64,000 nucleotides of DNA from Axinella damicornis (lineage: Eukaryota > Porifera > Demospongiae > Axinellida > Axinellidae): assembly GCA_963931865.1 (NCBI GenBank), contig OZ007515.1:4823321-4887320 (forward strand), given 5' to 3'. Below the pieces are notes generated by a model that saw only the letters and a program-made list of their open reading frames with translations, had not been told where the DNA came from and did not search any database. The position numbers and the translations under genes were made by a program. Position 1 is the first letter of the stretch. Each line of letters opens with the position of its first letter. Positions 1 to 14,994 of this stretch are shown here, one piece after another.

Positions 1-112
1 CTCTGGTATGTACGCTCTGGTATGTACGCTCTGGTATGTACGCTCTGGTATGTACGCTCTGGTATGTACGCTCTGGTATGTACGCTCTGGTATGTACGCT
101 CTGGTATGTACA
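1..112. repeat. 14-bp tandem repeat
   Basis: Eight head-to-tail copies of the unit CTCTGGTATGTACG, nearly identical and cut by the window edge. It lies in the intron downstream (minus strand) of the last visible AMFR-like exon. No function is visible. Confidence 0.95.
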
Positions 113-245
113 CACATGCAGTAATTCACAGGATTAATCCGCAGGTTGATAATTCACTATCCTTCACTGACTGTAGTGGGCATTCTATGGTGAGCTGGGA
201 GGGAGCAGTCTGGGATGCATGTACAACAATGCACAATGCACTCAC

Positions 246-2566
246 AAACTGGAAGCGGTCTTTGCACAGCTGTTCGGTCAGCAGGAGAGTGCCGAGGAGA
301 GCAAACCACGCACACCAGCAGAGCATCTCCTGCATCTCTTGCACATTCATCACCCCAAAGACAAAGATGAACTTGTAGAAGACAAAGTTCCAGAACTTGT
401 CACGCATGTGCTGGGGGGGAGAGGGGGAGGGGGAAGGAGGGAGGGAGGAGGGATGGAGGAGGGATGGAAGGAGGGAGAGAGGGAAGGAGGAGGGAGGGAG
501 GGAGGGAGGGAGGGAGGGAGGGAGGGAGGGAGGGAGGGAGGGAGGGAGGGAGGGAGGGAGGGAGGGAGGGAGGGAGGGAAGGAAGGAGGGTGGGAGGGAA
601 TCCTTACTAAGTACAAGTTATTTCATCATCAATAAAATACACAATGCTTTGCCAACTCATTCAAGCACCTGAGATGTGAAATACAAAGACTGATACCTGG
701 TGCTCCATGTGCTGCAGGCTGCCGAAGACAAAAGAGTAGATGAAGTTGTTGGTCAGCAGAAAGAGGCAGCAGCAGGCCATGTTCAGGACAGCCTGGGGAG
801 TAGGGGGACAAGAATTTACAGTCACACAATTGTGCATTCAAAGACTGATTTCGATATAATACACAGGATGGGCATACCTACCCTCAGTTGGCAGTGACTG
901 AGGATTTGACTGCATTGTGACCAGATATACTACTGGCATGGACGTAGCCTACTGAAAGGTGACACACACACACACAGTCACAGGCCGTCTTTGGATGGTC
1001 ACACACTTTGACCCCAGCAAATGCTGTCGTAAGCACAGGGTGTACATATCAGCTACTAGTGCAGAACTATAGGAGTAAAAGCAGCCTCGTTCCCAGGTCC
1101 CAACCAGCTTCTGAAAAACCGTCTGGGACCTGGGAATGAGCCACAACTACACTGTACATGTGTAAGTTGTACAACGACTGCAGTTATGGCACATTTTACC
1201 ACATATCAGTACGTTCACATTTCAATGTGTACATGGCAAGAGTACGCCGGTGAATAGGGTGATAGGTTAACTACATGACTGTATTGTCTGCATACCAAAC
1301 ATGTGTGATGTGTGCGAGCAGTGATGGCAGTAGGAGGGACGATATGGAAACAGGCTGAGTGATTCTACCAATCACTATGCACATTGAAAACACGACAACT
1401 GAAACTGCTCACTTTCGTAGAAATAGATTCACAACCCCCTACATATTGCTACTCCAGGAAATGGGCATCATCTTCCACATACAATTTTGAGAAATCCTTC
1501 ATGACTGGTCTAAAGCTAGCCCTGATATGGTTTTGTGGGGGGGGGGGGGGAGGGGGCACTCTACACTAGGGTGTGAGGACAGATTGCAGGAGCCCTAATG
1601 CGCAATTTTGTAGCTAAATTTGTCCCCGGTATGTTGTCATCGCCAGCTACATCCACATTGACACGGTGTAAATGTGTGGTTCAGTTATCACGCTGTACAC
1701 AATCAGTCACTCTACAATAGGGTGGGTGGGTGGTGCAAGGGGTGGTCACTCCAATATGCGCCGTACTTAGAGCTGCGACCGGGGTCACAGTCTGTAACCT
1801 TCCAAAAACTGCCTGTGACCGTGTGACTGCGCTGCTAAACTGCTGGTGACCCTGCAACGTCGCAAAAATCCACCGTGACTGTGTGACTTTTTGGTAGTAT
1901 ACAGAGAGTAATACGGTAAGCCACACCTACATCCACTGTATACGAGGTCACAATCGCCAGTCACAGCTCTAAGTACAGTGCTTATTGGTGTGTCCGCCCC
2001 TTGGTGGCGTGGGGATAAACTATGGGAGCCTTGATGCATAATTCTGCTGCCTCCATAGCAACAACATGGTGTGTCCCTCCCACAACGTCCTCATGTTGTC
2101 ATCACCAGCTACGTTCATATATTATTGATGTGGTGTAAATGTGTCATTCAATTATCACACATTGTGACACCTGCACAGTCAGTCAGTCAGTCAGTCAAAT
2201 GTCCCTTGCAGCAGAAGCTGGTCAACTGTGCCAGACTACTGGTCAACTTGGACATAGTGATTTATGGATTCAGTGTCCTGATCAAAGCATCAAATTATAG
2301 CCACGAGGGGGAGTTCTAGTTGTCCTGCCAGGTGAGGGCTGAAATGACCAACCAAAATGCACCTTCCCGTCTTGAAATATTACTGTACGTGTATAAATCA
2401 AACTCACAGCTTCACACCAAAGATTAGAGCTTAAAGTGTGGAACAGGCCTTCTGGAGTGGCGAGGGAGTACACGGCAGCATAGAACAGAGCCAGTCCACT
2501 GAACCCTGCGTACCACTGCAGGCTAGGCAGCGGCAGCTGATCCACACGGTCTATGCCCGTAGGCAT
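246..2566 (-). CDS. AMFR: AMFR/gp78-like E3 ubiquitin ligase, N-terminal exons (partial)
   Basis: The family anchors ER-associated degradation: a multi-span ER membrane region followed by RING, CUE and p97-binding parts. Three exons are visible on the minus strand: 2408-2566 (start codon at 2566), 697-792 and 246-410, all joining in phase 0 with AG/GT borders. They encode about 140 residues. The first has LPLPSLQWYAGFSGLAL, the second NMACCCLFLLTNNFIYSFVF, the third HMRDKFWNFVFYKFIFVFGV and QLCKDRF. The order and spacing match the start of AMFR proteins, whose DKFWNF..FYKFIF and QLCKDRF segments are highly conserved. The RING and C-terminal domains must lie beyond the left edge. The start faces that of the PLB-A gene 225 bp away, suggesting a shared promoter. 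Confidence 0.88.
417..600. repeat. (GGGA)n / GGAGG microsatellite
   Basis: Purine-only tract dominated by GGGA units, directly next to the acceptor of the AMFR-like exon ending at 410. On the coding (minus) strand it is a long pyrimidine tract, so it doubles as an extreme polypyrimidine tract for that acceptor. Long ORFs across it on both strands are low-complexity artefacts. Confidence 0.95.
1083..1142. mobile_element. Short hairpin element, TAGCCTCG family (diverged copy)
   Basis: Left arm AGCCTCGTTCCCAGGTCCCA and right arm TGGGACCTGGGAATGAGCC form a 19-bp stem with one mismatch around a 21-base loop. It has the same ends as nine other hairpins in this window. No clear flanking duplication remains, so it is probably an older copy. 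It lies in the first intron of the AMFR-like gene. Confidence 0.75.
1736..2003. mobile_element. Non-autonomous inverted-repeat element, hAT-like ends
   Basis: Ends CAAGGGG and CCCCTTG, with imperfect terminal inverted repeats of about 45 bp that include GTACTTAGAGCTG near 1763 and its complement near 1962-1976. Flanking octamers GGGTGGTG and GTGGCGTG agree at 6 of 8 positions, so an 8-bp duplication is possible but degraded. The surrounding sequence (about 1600-1700 and 2030-2165) is itself a diverged direct duplication. No coding capacity. Confidence 0.5.
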
Positions 2567-2791
2567 GGCCTGAGACTACTTAGTACTGACGCAATTTACA
2601 AGCACTTCTTCTTTGTCGGGAAGACTGGGTAATTAGCTAACCTTTGACCTTAATGACAACACGTGATCGTGAATGACGTCCATGGATCCATGATCCACCA
2701 GCTCCACCCATCACTGGGGGAGGTACTTCCTGTTTCCGTCTCAGGTTGGTCGTCACACCGTGCGTGTCAGTTGCGTCCGTCTGCGTGCGAA
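2567..2791. promoter_or_regulatory. Shared intergenic region between AMFR-like and PLB-A starts
   Basis: 225 bp separate two divergently oriented start codons. No TATA box stands out. Both 5' untranslated regions and both core promoters must fit here unless upstream non-coding exons exist, so a bidirectional promoter is inferred. Confidence 0.5.
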
Positions 2792-5700
2792 ATGTACAGG
2801 GATATCTTCCTCCTTGCTTGCCTGATGCTGAGCCTGGAGAATTACCAGGTGCAGGCCGCAGTACACTTCGACTGTCCTCAGCTCCCCCCGCTCTCGCAGC
2901 CCGCCAGAACCGTGCACGAACTCCGGCCGCAGGATATCAAAGTGGTGATGGCACTCGGGGACAGCATCACTGCGGGTACATAGTTTTCTATACTGAGACA
3001 GTGAGAGTAGAGCAATAGGTAACCTCCCTTGCAACATTGACTTCATAGGTTTTATGATGAATGGCAGCTGGAGTAATCCGAAGGAAGCCCTACAGGAATC
3101 CAGGGTGAGTGAGCTAGCTATATTCTCTGTCAATATTTTTCAGCTCCTACTCCCATTAACTGGCTATAGTACCTATCATCTGGAGCGTATACAGTTAAAA
3201 CACAACCATCATAGTATATTAGCTAACCCGGCTTTCTGTGCAGTTTGTCCAACTACATTTGCGGACCTGTCCACTTCCTTCACACTCAGGGTCAGTCGTG
3301 GTGCATAGGGGGGGATCCAAATGCAGAGACAGTGGCCACTTTCCTCCGATTCTACACACCCAACATTGTGGGAGCCAGTCTCGGGAAACATTTTCTTGAA
3401 GTAAATACCATAATGCAAGGTGCATGTTCCCTAGTAGATTACTGGTTGAATAGGTAAGTGCACTGAAATTATAATTATGAAGACAATTGGTTCAGATGGA
3501 TCAGTTACAATGAATAATTGTACAAGCCACCTACATATGTATATACCGGTGTATGCTGTGGGCAATCATGAGCAATATTGTTGATGTACGTTCGTGGTAT
3601 AACAAGCACAGGGAAGTCTACCTGTGAATACTGGGCTGGAGGATCATGAAGGTTGCATGCTCCTTGATTGCGCTGTCCACGTACACTTTTGAGTTGTTTG
3701 CATGGTGCGTAGACCACACCTGTATATGAGCACTACTCTGGTCCATGCAAGAATATCGTCGAATATAAAACTTCAAGTGTTCCCACTATATTACGGACTT
3801 GAACAGGCAAGTGGACGGTGTGACACGGAGTAGCTCTGACAGACACGGAGCAACTCTGACCCTAGCCTTACCATGCAAGTCTAGTCCTGTATCTACGTGT
3901 ACAGATACTTAAAACAACTGAAGTAGTGCTTAGTGCATATAACTCCTACGTACATATTATGTGCATCTAAGACATACCACAGTACATGTACATGTTACTA
4001 TGAATGACGTACATCAAAAGCATCATTTCACTATGCAATCCTTAATTGGTATGATACTATACATTTTGCAACAAGGACTAACAGAACTAGGCTGTGTGAC
4101 ATCATTCACATGACTGTGTGATACATACCATTTCACTATACAATTCTAGGTATGATATATACTTGAGGGAATTACACCTTATTTAGGCCTCAACTCCTAC
4201 ATAGCTACGACATGCAATGGAACAAGTGTAATATTGGACCACATCTTTTAGGTAGTTTCCTATTTATTTGTGTAATGATTTCCGGTGATTTACGGATGAG
4301 CATGTGTATAGTAGAGGGTGTGCTGAGCCTTTGTTACTAGTGCTAGCTCGCAACCTAGCTATCTCTGGTTTCTGTACTAGTATTCCATGTAGTCAGTTCA
4401 TGAGGATGATCCTTGAATCGATCTATTATAGCAATGCCATTAGATCTAGAATAAAGATTTGAAACGCTACACATGTATAGTTTTGCAACCATTAGGACTC
4501 AGAGAAACTGTACTAACCACTCTTGGGTTGCTTAAGATCAGCATTTTTTACTGTGATTCAGTTGCGTGGCATGCACCCTCTTGAACCCAGTCTTCCACTT
4601 TGCAGATGTGTTATGGTATTCTTTGCCCTGGTGGGCAATATGAGCCATCTAAGGATGTCTTCAATGCGGCTCAGAGTGGTGCTATGGTGCCCAATCTTGT
4701 CTCGCATGAGTTCAAATACCTCCTGGATCAGCTGAAACAAGTATGTCGATACATCTTAAGTAGTAGTGTTCCTATCATGTTATAGCTATAGGATAGATGC
4801 CGCAGTTGTCCCTGAAGAATGTGCGAGCACAGTATGCAATCTCCAACAGATTGGTAGCTTATATATATGGACTATCAATACATTAAGATTTTAACGTGCG
4901 TGTGTGTGTCTGTCTGTGCGTGACGGAAGTGGGAAGTTCGTGGGGCGGGACTATACTAGTGTCGCGCGACCTTCATACTTGAATTTACTGAACCTTGAAC
5001 TCCGCGAAGAATGTTCTAGAACATCGGGTGCCCGGGCAATCCACTGGAACAGCTGGGGCTACAAGCGGATGCATGCAATCAGAGAGCAGCAGTCGAAGCG
5101 CACGCAATCTGGCGAGCAGCAGTTGAAGTGGACGCAATCGGGGAGCAGCAGTTGAAGCAGATGCAGCAGAACCAGACGCCATCGGGGAGCAGCAGCTCTG
5201 CGCAGAGAGCTCAGTGTCCGGTGCCGGATAACGAGGGGGAAGTAGCTGAGCGAGCGAAGCGAGCGAAGCTACTTGTACCCCTTGTAGAGATGTCCAGTAG
5301 TTTGCAGAACCTTTGTTCAGTTGTCAAATTCAACTATTATAGTGTAGACATGCAGTGAACTTGGAAGTCAATGGCTATTTTTCTTGCTTGCAGTTTGTCT
5401 TAAAAGTCCTGTAGACCAACATTACTAAGTATAAGGATCTCTTTCTTTAGAGGTTCTTCACTGTTTGACCACCATATAGGGTGCAATGCCTAATCTTTAG
5501 ACAGATAGATGAATATAGCTATAGGATCTAGTGGAAGTTCCCAACACTACAGTAGTAGTGGCACATCTGGACAACAGTTTGCATGCATGTCAATGGCTTC
5601 ATTTCAGCCTATGGAGCCTGGAAGCGAGCCTAGGTTTCAATTCCCGTGACTCAGTATATCACCACCAATAATGGCTTCAAACTTCTCTCTACAAAGCTGC

Positions 5701-8276
5701 ATCTCTATTTGACAATTTATAAGTGCCATTGACTTCATCAACCATTATACAAATCAAAGTGTTCACCTTGCATAGAATTCATTACCCTACTTGGTATAGT
5801 TATTCCTGAATTCAGTGGCCAGAGGAACACATCCTCCTTGCATTTGGGTTGGTCGTTTTGCATGGGGCTGGCTAAAACTCTAGTACCTTCCGGCAGTGAC
5901 AACCTATTGGATTATGCATGTGTGCTGTATCTGGATCACACAGCTGAGTTGCCAACCAGTATCCTGGTGTTAGCAGGACAAAGTTCAATATCGGTTTGTC
6001 GGTTAGCTAAGCCTGCTCGTCACTAGCTGTGTGTTTAACAACCTTCGTGTGTCCAGGTAGCAATATCACAAGTTCTGTTGATACTGCAGTGTATAGCTAG
6101 CAGCAAGAAAGCAGGATGTTGGATTGAGTTGCAAGACAATAAGTAAGAAAACAGGACGATTGTCAAGTCTCCTCACTAGCAAAACTTGCTTACATTACAC
6201 ATCTGTCAGGAAAGGTAGAAGTGACTTCCATTTCGGCTGCAAAGCACATTAAAAATGTTTGTACTGCAGGCCTGCAGTTAAAATAACGTTGGCAAACTAT
6301 GGGCATTGCAAGTGTAGCCAAACTTGATGTTCTATATGGTATTGTATACTTTCTACACATACAGAATTCCAAAGTAGACATGCAGAATGACTGGAAATTA
6401 CTCACCATTTTCATTGGAACAAATGATCTCTGCCTGGGGTCAGTTTGTAGGGGTGTGTGTCGCCAGTGGATACACTATAAGGTCACTTTAGTTGTTGGTA
6501 CTAAATTTTAATAGCAGATTTGGCAGGTATTTATTCTCTGAATCTGCATGTTAAAATGGACTGCTAGTGGACTAGTGCAACAACTCATTTTTCATGATGA
6601 TATACACAGCTAGCATTGTTTTAGGCTGCTTTGAGGCCTAGCGGCTTGCAGCTCACCCCAGTAATGCACATGTATGTGATGTCACATACTATTGATTGCG
6701 GGATCAATACACTCCTGGTAGGGGAAAAATTGTGCTGCATAAGTAAATAAATAACTACACTCCTGGTAGGGGAAAAATTGTCCCGCGTAAATAAAATTAA
6801 TGTAATAAACGTTTGACTACTTTGGAATGGCCTACAAAGATTCTGACTACACTGCTGTGACCGCTATGATGCAGGGACACAAACTTGTGCTGAAACTCAC
6901 CTTGGTGGTGGAGGGACCGGAGATACAAGTGCTTTTGTCGTGCCGTCGGCCGCCATTGCTCGATCGCTCTCTTCAACGTTGGTTGCCAGTACAGTCTTAT
7001 GAAGGCCCCACAAAGATTCTGACGTCACAGCCGTGATCGCTGTCGTTCACTGACGCTTACATGCCGAAACTCACCATGCTGGCAAAGTTGTTAGTGCATG
7101 GGACTGCCCGGACTGCCACATGCATATATACCACATTGTTGGCTCAATACTCTTTGGTAAACCCTATAAGTTGTTGCTAAGATAGGCTATATATGCCGGG
7201 AAGGTGTACATTGCTATGTTCTTTCACAGGTGCTCTGGTAATTTCTCGCAACTAACAGCTGATGACTATGAGGCCCACCTGCGTGAAATACTGGAGGAGA
7301 TCAGAAGCAACATCCCTAAGGTGTTTGTCAACCTTGTCCTCATCGGGAACATCTCTGAGGTAGAACACAGCTTTTCTGGGGCTTTGTACAGTGACCAGCC
7401 AGGCTATAGTTGAAACTCTGTTGCCAGCATTGTATACAGCAGCTGGCATGGGACAGTATTTTACCTCCTGCTACAGATTTACAAGCTCTCACTGAAGTCA
7501 AAGTACTGCACAGATATTCACAGAATAGTTTCCATTGAGTGCGTGTGTGCATTCTCGTCAGGAACAAAGGGAGACAAACTCAGGTTAGCCACACATTCAG
7601 CTCATTACTATGCCATGTAAGTGGTGATAGCTTGGTTTAACTGCAGGCTGGAATTGGATACACTGGCACAGCAATACAATGAACGAACAAGAAAGGTATA
7701 TACTGCGTGCTAGACAGTCTAAAATCAAATTTTTCATGGGCAGCATAAGTGGTCTGGCTGGTTTTGACTTTATAATCTACAATGAGACTGCAGAGAATTT
7801 TCTGAGGCCTCAAATGCCTTGTTGATGCTACCCAATTTCCACGGCATGGGAGGTGATGTTTTTGTTCTATTACTTCCATGCAGGTCGCCTTGGACTATGC
7901 TCAGAAATACGATGACTTTGCTGCAGTAGTACAACCTTTCTTCTCAGATGCCACATGTGACAATTGTACAGTTGACGTTCTTTCTGATGTGAGTTCACTG
8001 CAATTATGCTCTAGCTACATAGCTACTGCACACTGACTGTTCTGACAGTTCTCTTCCCATGGTAACAGATTCTGCCACTTTCAGTGTCTATTTGCCGCTC
8101 TCCTCTCCTCCCTTCTGCAGTTTGACTGCTTCCACCCCTCTGTCATTGGCCACCAGAACATGGCCAAGGCCCTCTGGAACAACATGCTCACTCCAGCTGC
8201 GCACAAGAGGACCTCTTTTGACTCTTCAGCTGATTTTGTATGCCCTACAAACTCAACCTTATTGTACACTAACTAG
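2792..8276 (+). CDS. PLB1-like secreted GDSL phospholipase/lipase, copy A
   Basis: Ten exons: 2792-2975, 3049-3104, 3290-3400, 4606-4740, 6365-6438, 7230-7359, 7477-7583, 7647-7695, 7884-7988, 8121-8276; all borders are AG/GT and phases agree, giving 368 residues. A signal peptide (MYRDIFLLACLMLSL...) is followed by the PLB1-type core. Visible SGNH/GDSL signatures are GDSIT with the nucleophile serine, IGGDPN, IGTNDLC with the Asn, and DCFHPS with the catalytic Asp and His. Family members hydrolyse phospholipids and lysophospholipids; vertebrate PLB1 has four such domains and a membrane anchor, whereas this gene has one domain and no C-terminal membrane segment. Product probably secreted. Introns carry a composite minisatellite element and a dispersed repeat. 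Substrate cannot be read from sequence. Confidence 0.9.
4873..5277 (+). mobile_element. Composite minisatellite element, copy 1
   Basis: Head ATCAATACATTAAGATTTTAA followed by a GT-rich stretch and CGTGACGGAAGTGGG, then a short array of the roughly 29-bp unit AGCAGCAGTTGAAGCGGACG..., then a tail with AAGTAGCT...AGCTACTT, an 8-bp stem around GAGCGAGCGAAGCGAGCGA. It sits in PLB-A intron 4. The fixed head, variable array and hairpin tail repeat in other introns here. Helitron-derived or other minisatellite-bearing non-autonomous elements have a similar plan, but no canonical CTRR end is seen. Confidence 0.7.
6709..7090 (+). repeat. Dispersed repeat family A, copy 1
   Basis: Begins with two copies of CACTCCTGGTAGGGGAAAAA (6709 and 6757) and continues with GCCTACAAAGATTCTGAC, ACTCACCTTGGTGGTGGAG and GGCCGCCATTGCTCG. 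The same order recurs at about 21709-21995 and 31290-31525, and reversed at about 15830-16014. All four are non-coding and the three plus copies are intronic. A SINE or non-autonomous transposon is likely; class unresolved. Confidence 0.7.
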
Positions 8277-9293
8277 CATAATTATGCTTGAGATTTTAAT
8301 TTTATATGTATCACTGTTTATAGAATTGTACATGTAGCTATGTATAGTGGCAGCTCTCAAAATGTGGAGGCTGTGAGAAATACGTAATCTGGCTATGTAT
8401 AGTAAGTCACTTGAGCAGTAAGTTCGATGGTATAAGAGGAATATATATAGTCCATACATACACAATATAACTTAAACAATTACTCAACTGTTTGGAAATA
8501 GTTGCAACAGTGTCAACTAGCATGTGACCATTTACGAATACACACTGTGTAGCTCTACTGACAAAGACAATATATACAAACTCACCCCAGGCAGAGGTCA
8601 TCTGTATTGTGTTAAAAATGGAATTTCTGTATAAGCATATTCCACATGCAAATGATCCGATATGGTATACTCGTGCAGTGTTACAAAACACCCCATAGTA
8701 GTGCATGAATATGCACCACAGAATTATAAGACTGCAGTCATCCACCTCACCTTTGCAACTGTAGGGTCATTCCTAACACATAGCTACCTATAGCTGACGA
8801 GTGTAGCTAGAATAATGAATTAGCTAATCTCAGTACTGAATGGAGAGAGCATTTTTGAATATACAGCTGGGGGTGATGATGTACTTTCCTGTTCCAACTG
8901 CTAATTACTGCAGCCGATTCTATACCTTTGCATAGGCAGGAGGGTGCTGTAGCATATATGTTAAAGTAGCTAGCTAAATGGCTAGTCGCAGCTAGCAGAC
9001 CATTAGCTATAATTTGGGTCCAAATTGTATGATTCTCCTTCCATTAGTTTGTATTTTTTAAATTAGCTATAGCTAACTAGCTACTGCTCTCTGGAAGCTG
9101 CTAACAGCTGACCTGGGTCGGCTTGCCTTATGGGCTCCTGAAATTGTGTTGGAGTGCAGTTGAATACCGCCAAGATTGACATTCGGAGGTGTAATCATGT
9201 GACCCGTCAGCCCCACCCACTATTCGTCATATGACCTGCAAGTCAAGTTGCGTCTCTGTTGCTGTCTGTAGCCAACGTCTGCGTACGTACAAC
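8277..9293. other. Intergenic region between PLB-A and PLB-B
   Basis: AT-rich spacer with many short AGCTAGCTA-type runs. I see no coding exon, inverted-repeat element or obvious TATA box. The promoter and 5' untranslated region of PLB-B must lie near its right end. Confidence 0.6.
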
Positions 9294-12548
<3,255 letters not shown>

Positions 12549-12839
12549 TGAGCTATAATGAACCACCGTTTTGCGGTATACAGTGTATTTTATTTGAACA
12601 TCTGCATACATGTAATTTTTTTATCCGAGCATACATCTATTTTGCCCTTATGTATGTGAAGACTCATTCAACATGGCCCCATGGTGTCAAAAGTTGTGCA
12701 TAGTAGTTTGTTACAGAACAGAAATGTTTAAAGCAAGCACATGTGTTATTTAGTGGGATCGAAATTGATAACTCCCACTAATGATTCCCGTCAATCGCAC
12801 ACATGCATGACCAGTTCCTACAGTGTAGCTATAACAATT

Positions 12840-13375
12840 ATTCTGCATACCATTGATTTGTCTCACTATCACTCATCACATTATGGGAAGTAAAATAGTA
12901 GCTAGGCCTTGTATTCTTTTTTTCCCCTACCCATTACTTGAAGGGCAACCACACTCCTGGTAGCCGCGTTGCTACATACCATGCAACTCGCTTCTGTATA
13001 CAATTGATTGGTCTGACTACCACTCATTGCATAAGGGAAGTAATAATTTGAAGCGCTATAGCTAGGCTTTTTTCCTACCCATTATTCGAGGGGCAACCAC
13101 ACTCTAGATCTTGGTAGCTGCGTTGCTACCGGTTGCATGCAACTTGCTTCTGTATACCATTGATTGGTCTGACTACCACTCATCAATATTCTTTTTTCCT
13201 ACCCATTATTCGAGGGGCAACCACACTCTTGATAGCTGCGTTGCTACCGGTTGCATGCAACTTGCTTCTGTATACCATTGATTGGTCTGACTACCACTCA
13301 TCAATATTCTTTTTTCCTACCCATTATTCAAGGGGCACCACACTCCTGGTAGCTGTGTTGGTACGTACCTGCTAG
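12840..13375. repeat. Tandem repeat, unit about 119 bp
   Basis: About four imperfect copies of a unit with CTGTATACCATTGATTGGTC, TTTTTTCCTACCCATTATTC and GGGGCAACCACACTC. The last copies are nearly identical. The motif CACTCCTGGTAG links it to the start of dispersed family A. It follows the PLB-B gene; no coding potential is evident. Confidence 0.85.
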
Positions 13376-13486
13376 TTGCAATTGGAATTGGCACCCATTA
13401 TTCTTTTCATCATGCACTGGTGAGTTGAGGGTACTGTAATATTGCGTGACTATTGTTGCTGCTCACATTTTGCACTCCCAATCCAG

Positions 13487-13512
13487 CTCTCTCTCTCTCT
13501 CTCTCTCTCTCT

Positions 13513-13541
<29 letters not shown>
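13487..13541. repeat. (CT)n followed by poly(C)
   Basis: A CT dinucleotide run passes directly into an uninterrupted run of about 29 cytosines. It is one of several long G/C homopolymers in the window and a likely site of length error in assemblies. Confidence 0.95.
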
Positions 13542-13543
<2 letters not shown>

Positions 13544-13659
13544 CTCTTACTGACAAACTTGCCTTTAACCTTTGTAAAGAGGTCAATCACACTAAACCTT
13601 CACATGACCACTTTAGATAGGTTTCCTATATTCCACCCACCTCTCTAATGAGGCCAGAT

Positions 13660-14075
13660 AACTATACAAGTGTAAAAAACATAAAAAATGTAGGGATCAT
13701 GAGCAGAACAGCAAAAAGTAAGACAACAAGCAGGGATGATGGCATAAAACAGTTCAGTATAATATTATACAACCCCATCTTACATATATCTTTCCACATA
13801 ATAATGAGAAAATGTGTAGGGTGTTGTATACTGAACTGTTTTATTCCATCATCTTAGCCTCGTTCCCAGGCGCTCGGTAATTGGGGAGAAGAGTGCCTGG
13901 TATCCACAAAAACCTGGGGAGCCGTGCATGCGCGAACAGTGGATACCAGGCACTCTTCTCCCCAATTACCGAGCGCCTGGGAACGAGGCTAGCCATCATC
14001 CCTGCTTGTTGTTTTTACTTTTTGCTGTTCTGCTCATGATCCCTACATATCTCCATACGTTTTTACACTTGTTTT
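13660..14075. mobile_element. Nested inverted repeats with an inserted hairpin element
   Basis: Outer arms 13664-13743 and 13992-14073 (containing TAGGGATCATGAGCAGAACA and its complement) flank an inner hairpin at about 13734-13854 built on GATGATGG.ATAAAACAGTTC. Between the inner hairpin and the right outer arm sits a 137-bp TAGCCTCG-family hairpin (13855-13991). The nesting order implies at least two successive insertions. No ORF. Confidence 0.8.
13855..13991. mobile_element. Hairpin element, TAGCCTCG family (largest copy, 137 bp)
   Basis: Two perfect 53-bp arms (13855-13907 and 13939-13991) around a 31-base loop. Ends TAGCCTCGTTCCCAGG and CCTGGGAACGAGGCTA. Flanked by CCATCATC at 13846-13853 and 13993-14000, an 8-bp target duplication. 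Loop contains GCATGCG, also found near the centre of other copies. Confidence 0.85.
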
Positions 14076-14244
14076 ACATACGTTTTTACGCTATATAGCA
14101 TTCACTCTGCACACAGTACACAATTTTGAGTTCAAATTTCAAAGTTGCTCTACGCATGCGCACATGTGAAGAAAATGGCGTCGCACATGAAGCCATAGTT
14201 ATCGAGTGGGCGGTTTTGTGAGACTTCGAAGTTGCCAAAAAGCG

Positions 14245-14455
14245 ATGGGGTCGTGCACTGCTCGAGCTCAGTGTAAAATGCTGCTGTTTTGTGCAAACAC
14301 CGTCGTGAGAGAGTCAGCCAAATTTGAACTAGCCCGTCTGAAGAAAGAAGAAGAAGAAGAAAACCGGTTTGGCGACTTTTTGGTGCGGTACTCTCGCGAC
14401 GGTTATTCACGACACTGGGAGTCTTCTTGGCCAGGAAAATACTCGAAGATGAATA
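14245..14455 (+). CDS. Orphan first coding exon, function unknown
   Basis: An ATG opens about 70 residues (MGSCTARAQCKMLLFCANTV... then a KKEEEEENRFGDFLVRYSRD segment) that end at a consensus donor ATA|GTAAGT in phase 1. Upstream are ACGCATGCGCA (NRF1-like) at about 14152 and AAAATGGCG (YY1-like) at about 14173, which suggest a housekeeping-type promoter; the latter also opens a short upstream ORF. I could not find the next exon before the lipid transfer gene. It may be a real gene whose other exons I cannot recognise, or a remnant. Confidence 0.35.
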
Positions 14456-14511
14456 GTAAGTTGTCATAAAGGCTTATTTGCCGCCCGTTTCTGAAAGATT
14501 GTTTTTTTGTA

Positions 14512-14793
14512 CAGTGGAACCTGTCTAATGCGGTCACCTGGGGGCCAAAAATATTTGGCCTTATTAGACAAGTGGCTGCATTACAGAAAACCTTTCCAAA
14601 GCGGTCATGTGAAGTTTGAGTGTGATTGACCTCATTACAAAGGTTCTTGCTACACTGAACAACTTTGATATTCAAGTAAGTTCCATGAAGAAGACAATAG
14701 AGACTATGGGCTCAAATTTCGGGACTTTCCCAAGCTGACCGCAATGTGGAGGTGACCGCCTTATTCAGGTGGCCGCCAAGGCAGGTTTCACTG
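14512..14793. mobile_element. Tc1/mariner-type miniature element
   Basis: Ends CAGTGGAACCTGTCTAATGC and, on the other strand, CAGTGAAACCTGCCTTGGCG, flanked on both sides by TA. TA duplication plus CAGTG(G/A)AACC ends fit non-autonomous Tc1/mariner (pogo-like) elements. 282 bp, no ORF. Another copy of the right end (GGCGAGTTTCACTGTA) lies at about 14881-14896. Confidence 0.7.
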
Positions 14794-14994
14794 TATTGGC
14801 ATATATTGCGTGTCCGTTGTATCCCTACATATAGAGTCTACCGACACTATGACTTGGCCCACAGGCAATCGCATTAGACAGGCGAGTTTCACTGTACTCG
14901 GCTTCTTTCCCTCCCCAATGGACCGTCCTTCACATGCGTAATTCTACTTCAACATAATTATTGCCTCTGCTCTACCATTGCATCCCTACATAGT

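Noticed and set aside
219..672. Overlapping ORFs rich in Gly-Arg-Glu or Pro-Ser
   Set aside because: Produced by the GGGA microsatellite between two AMFR-like exons.
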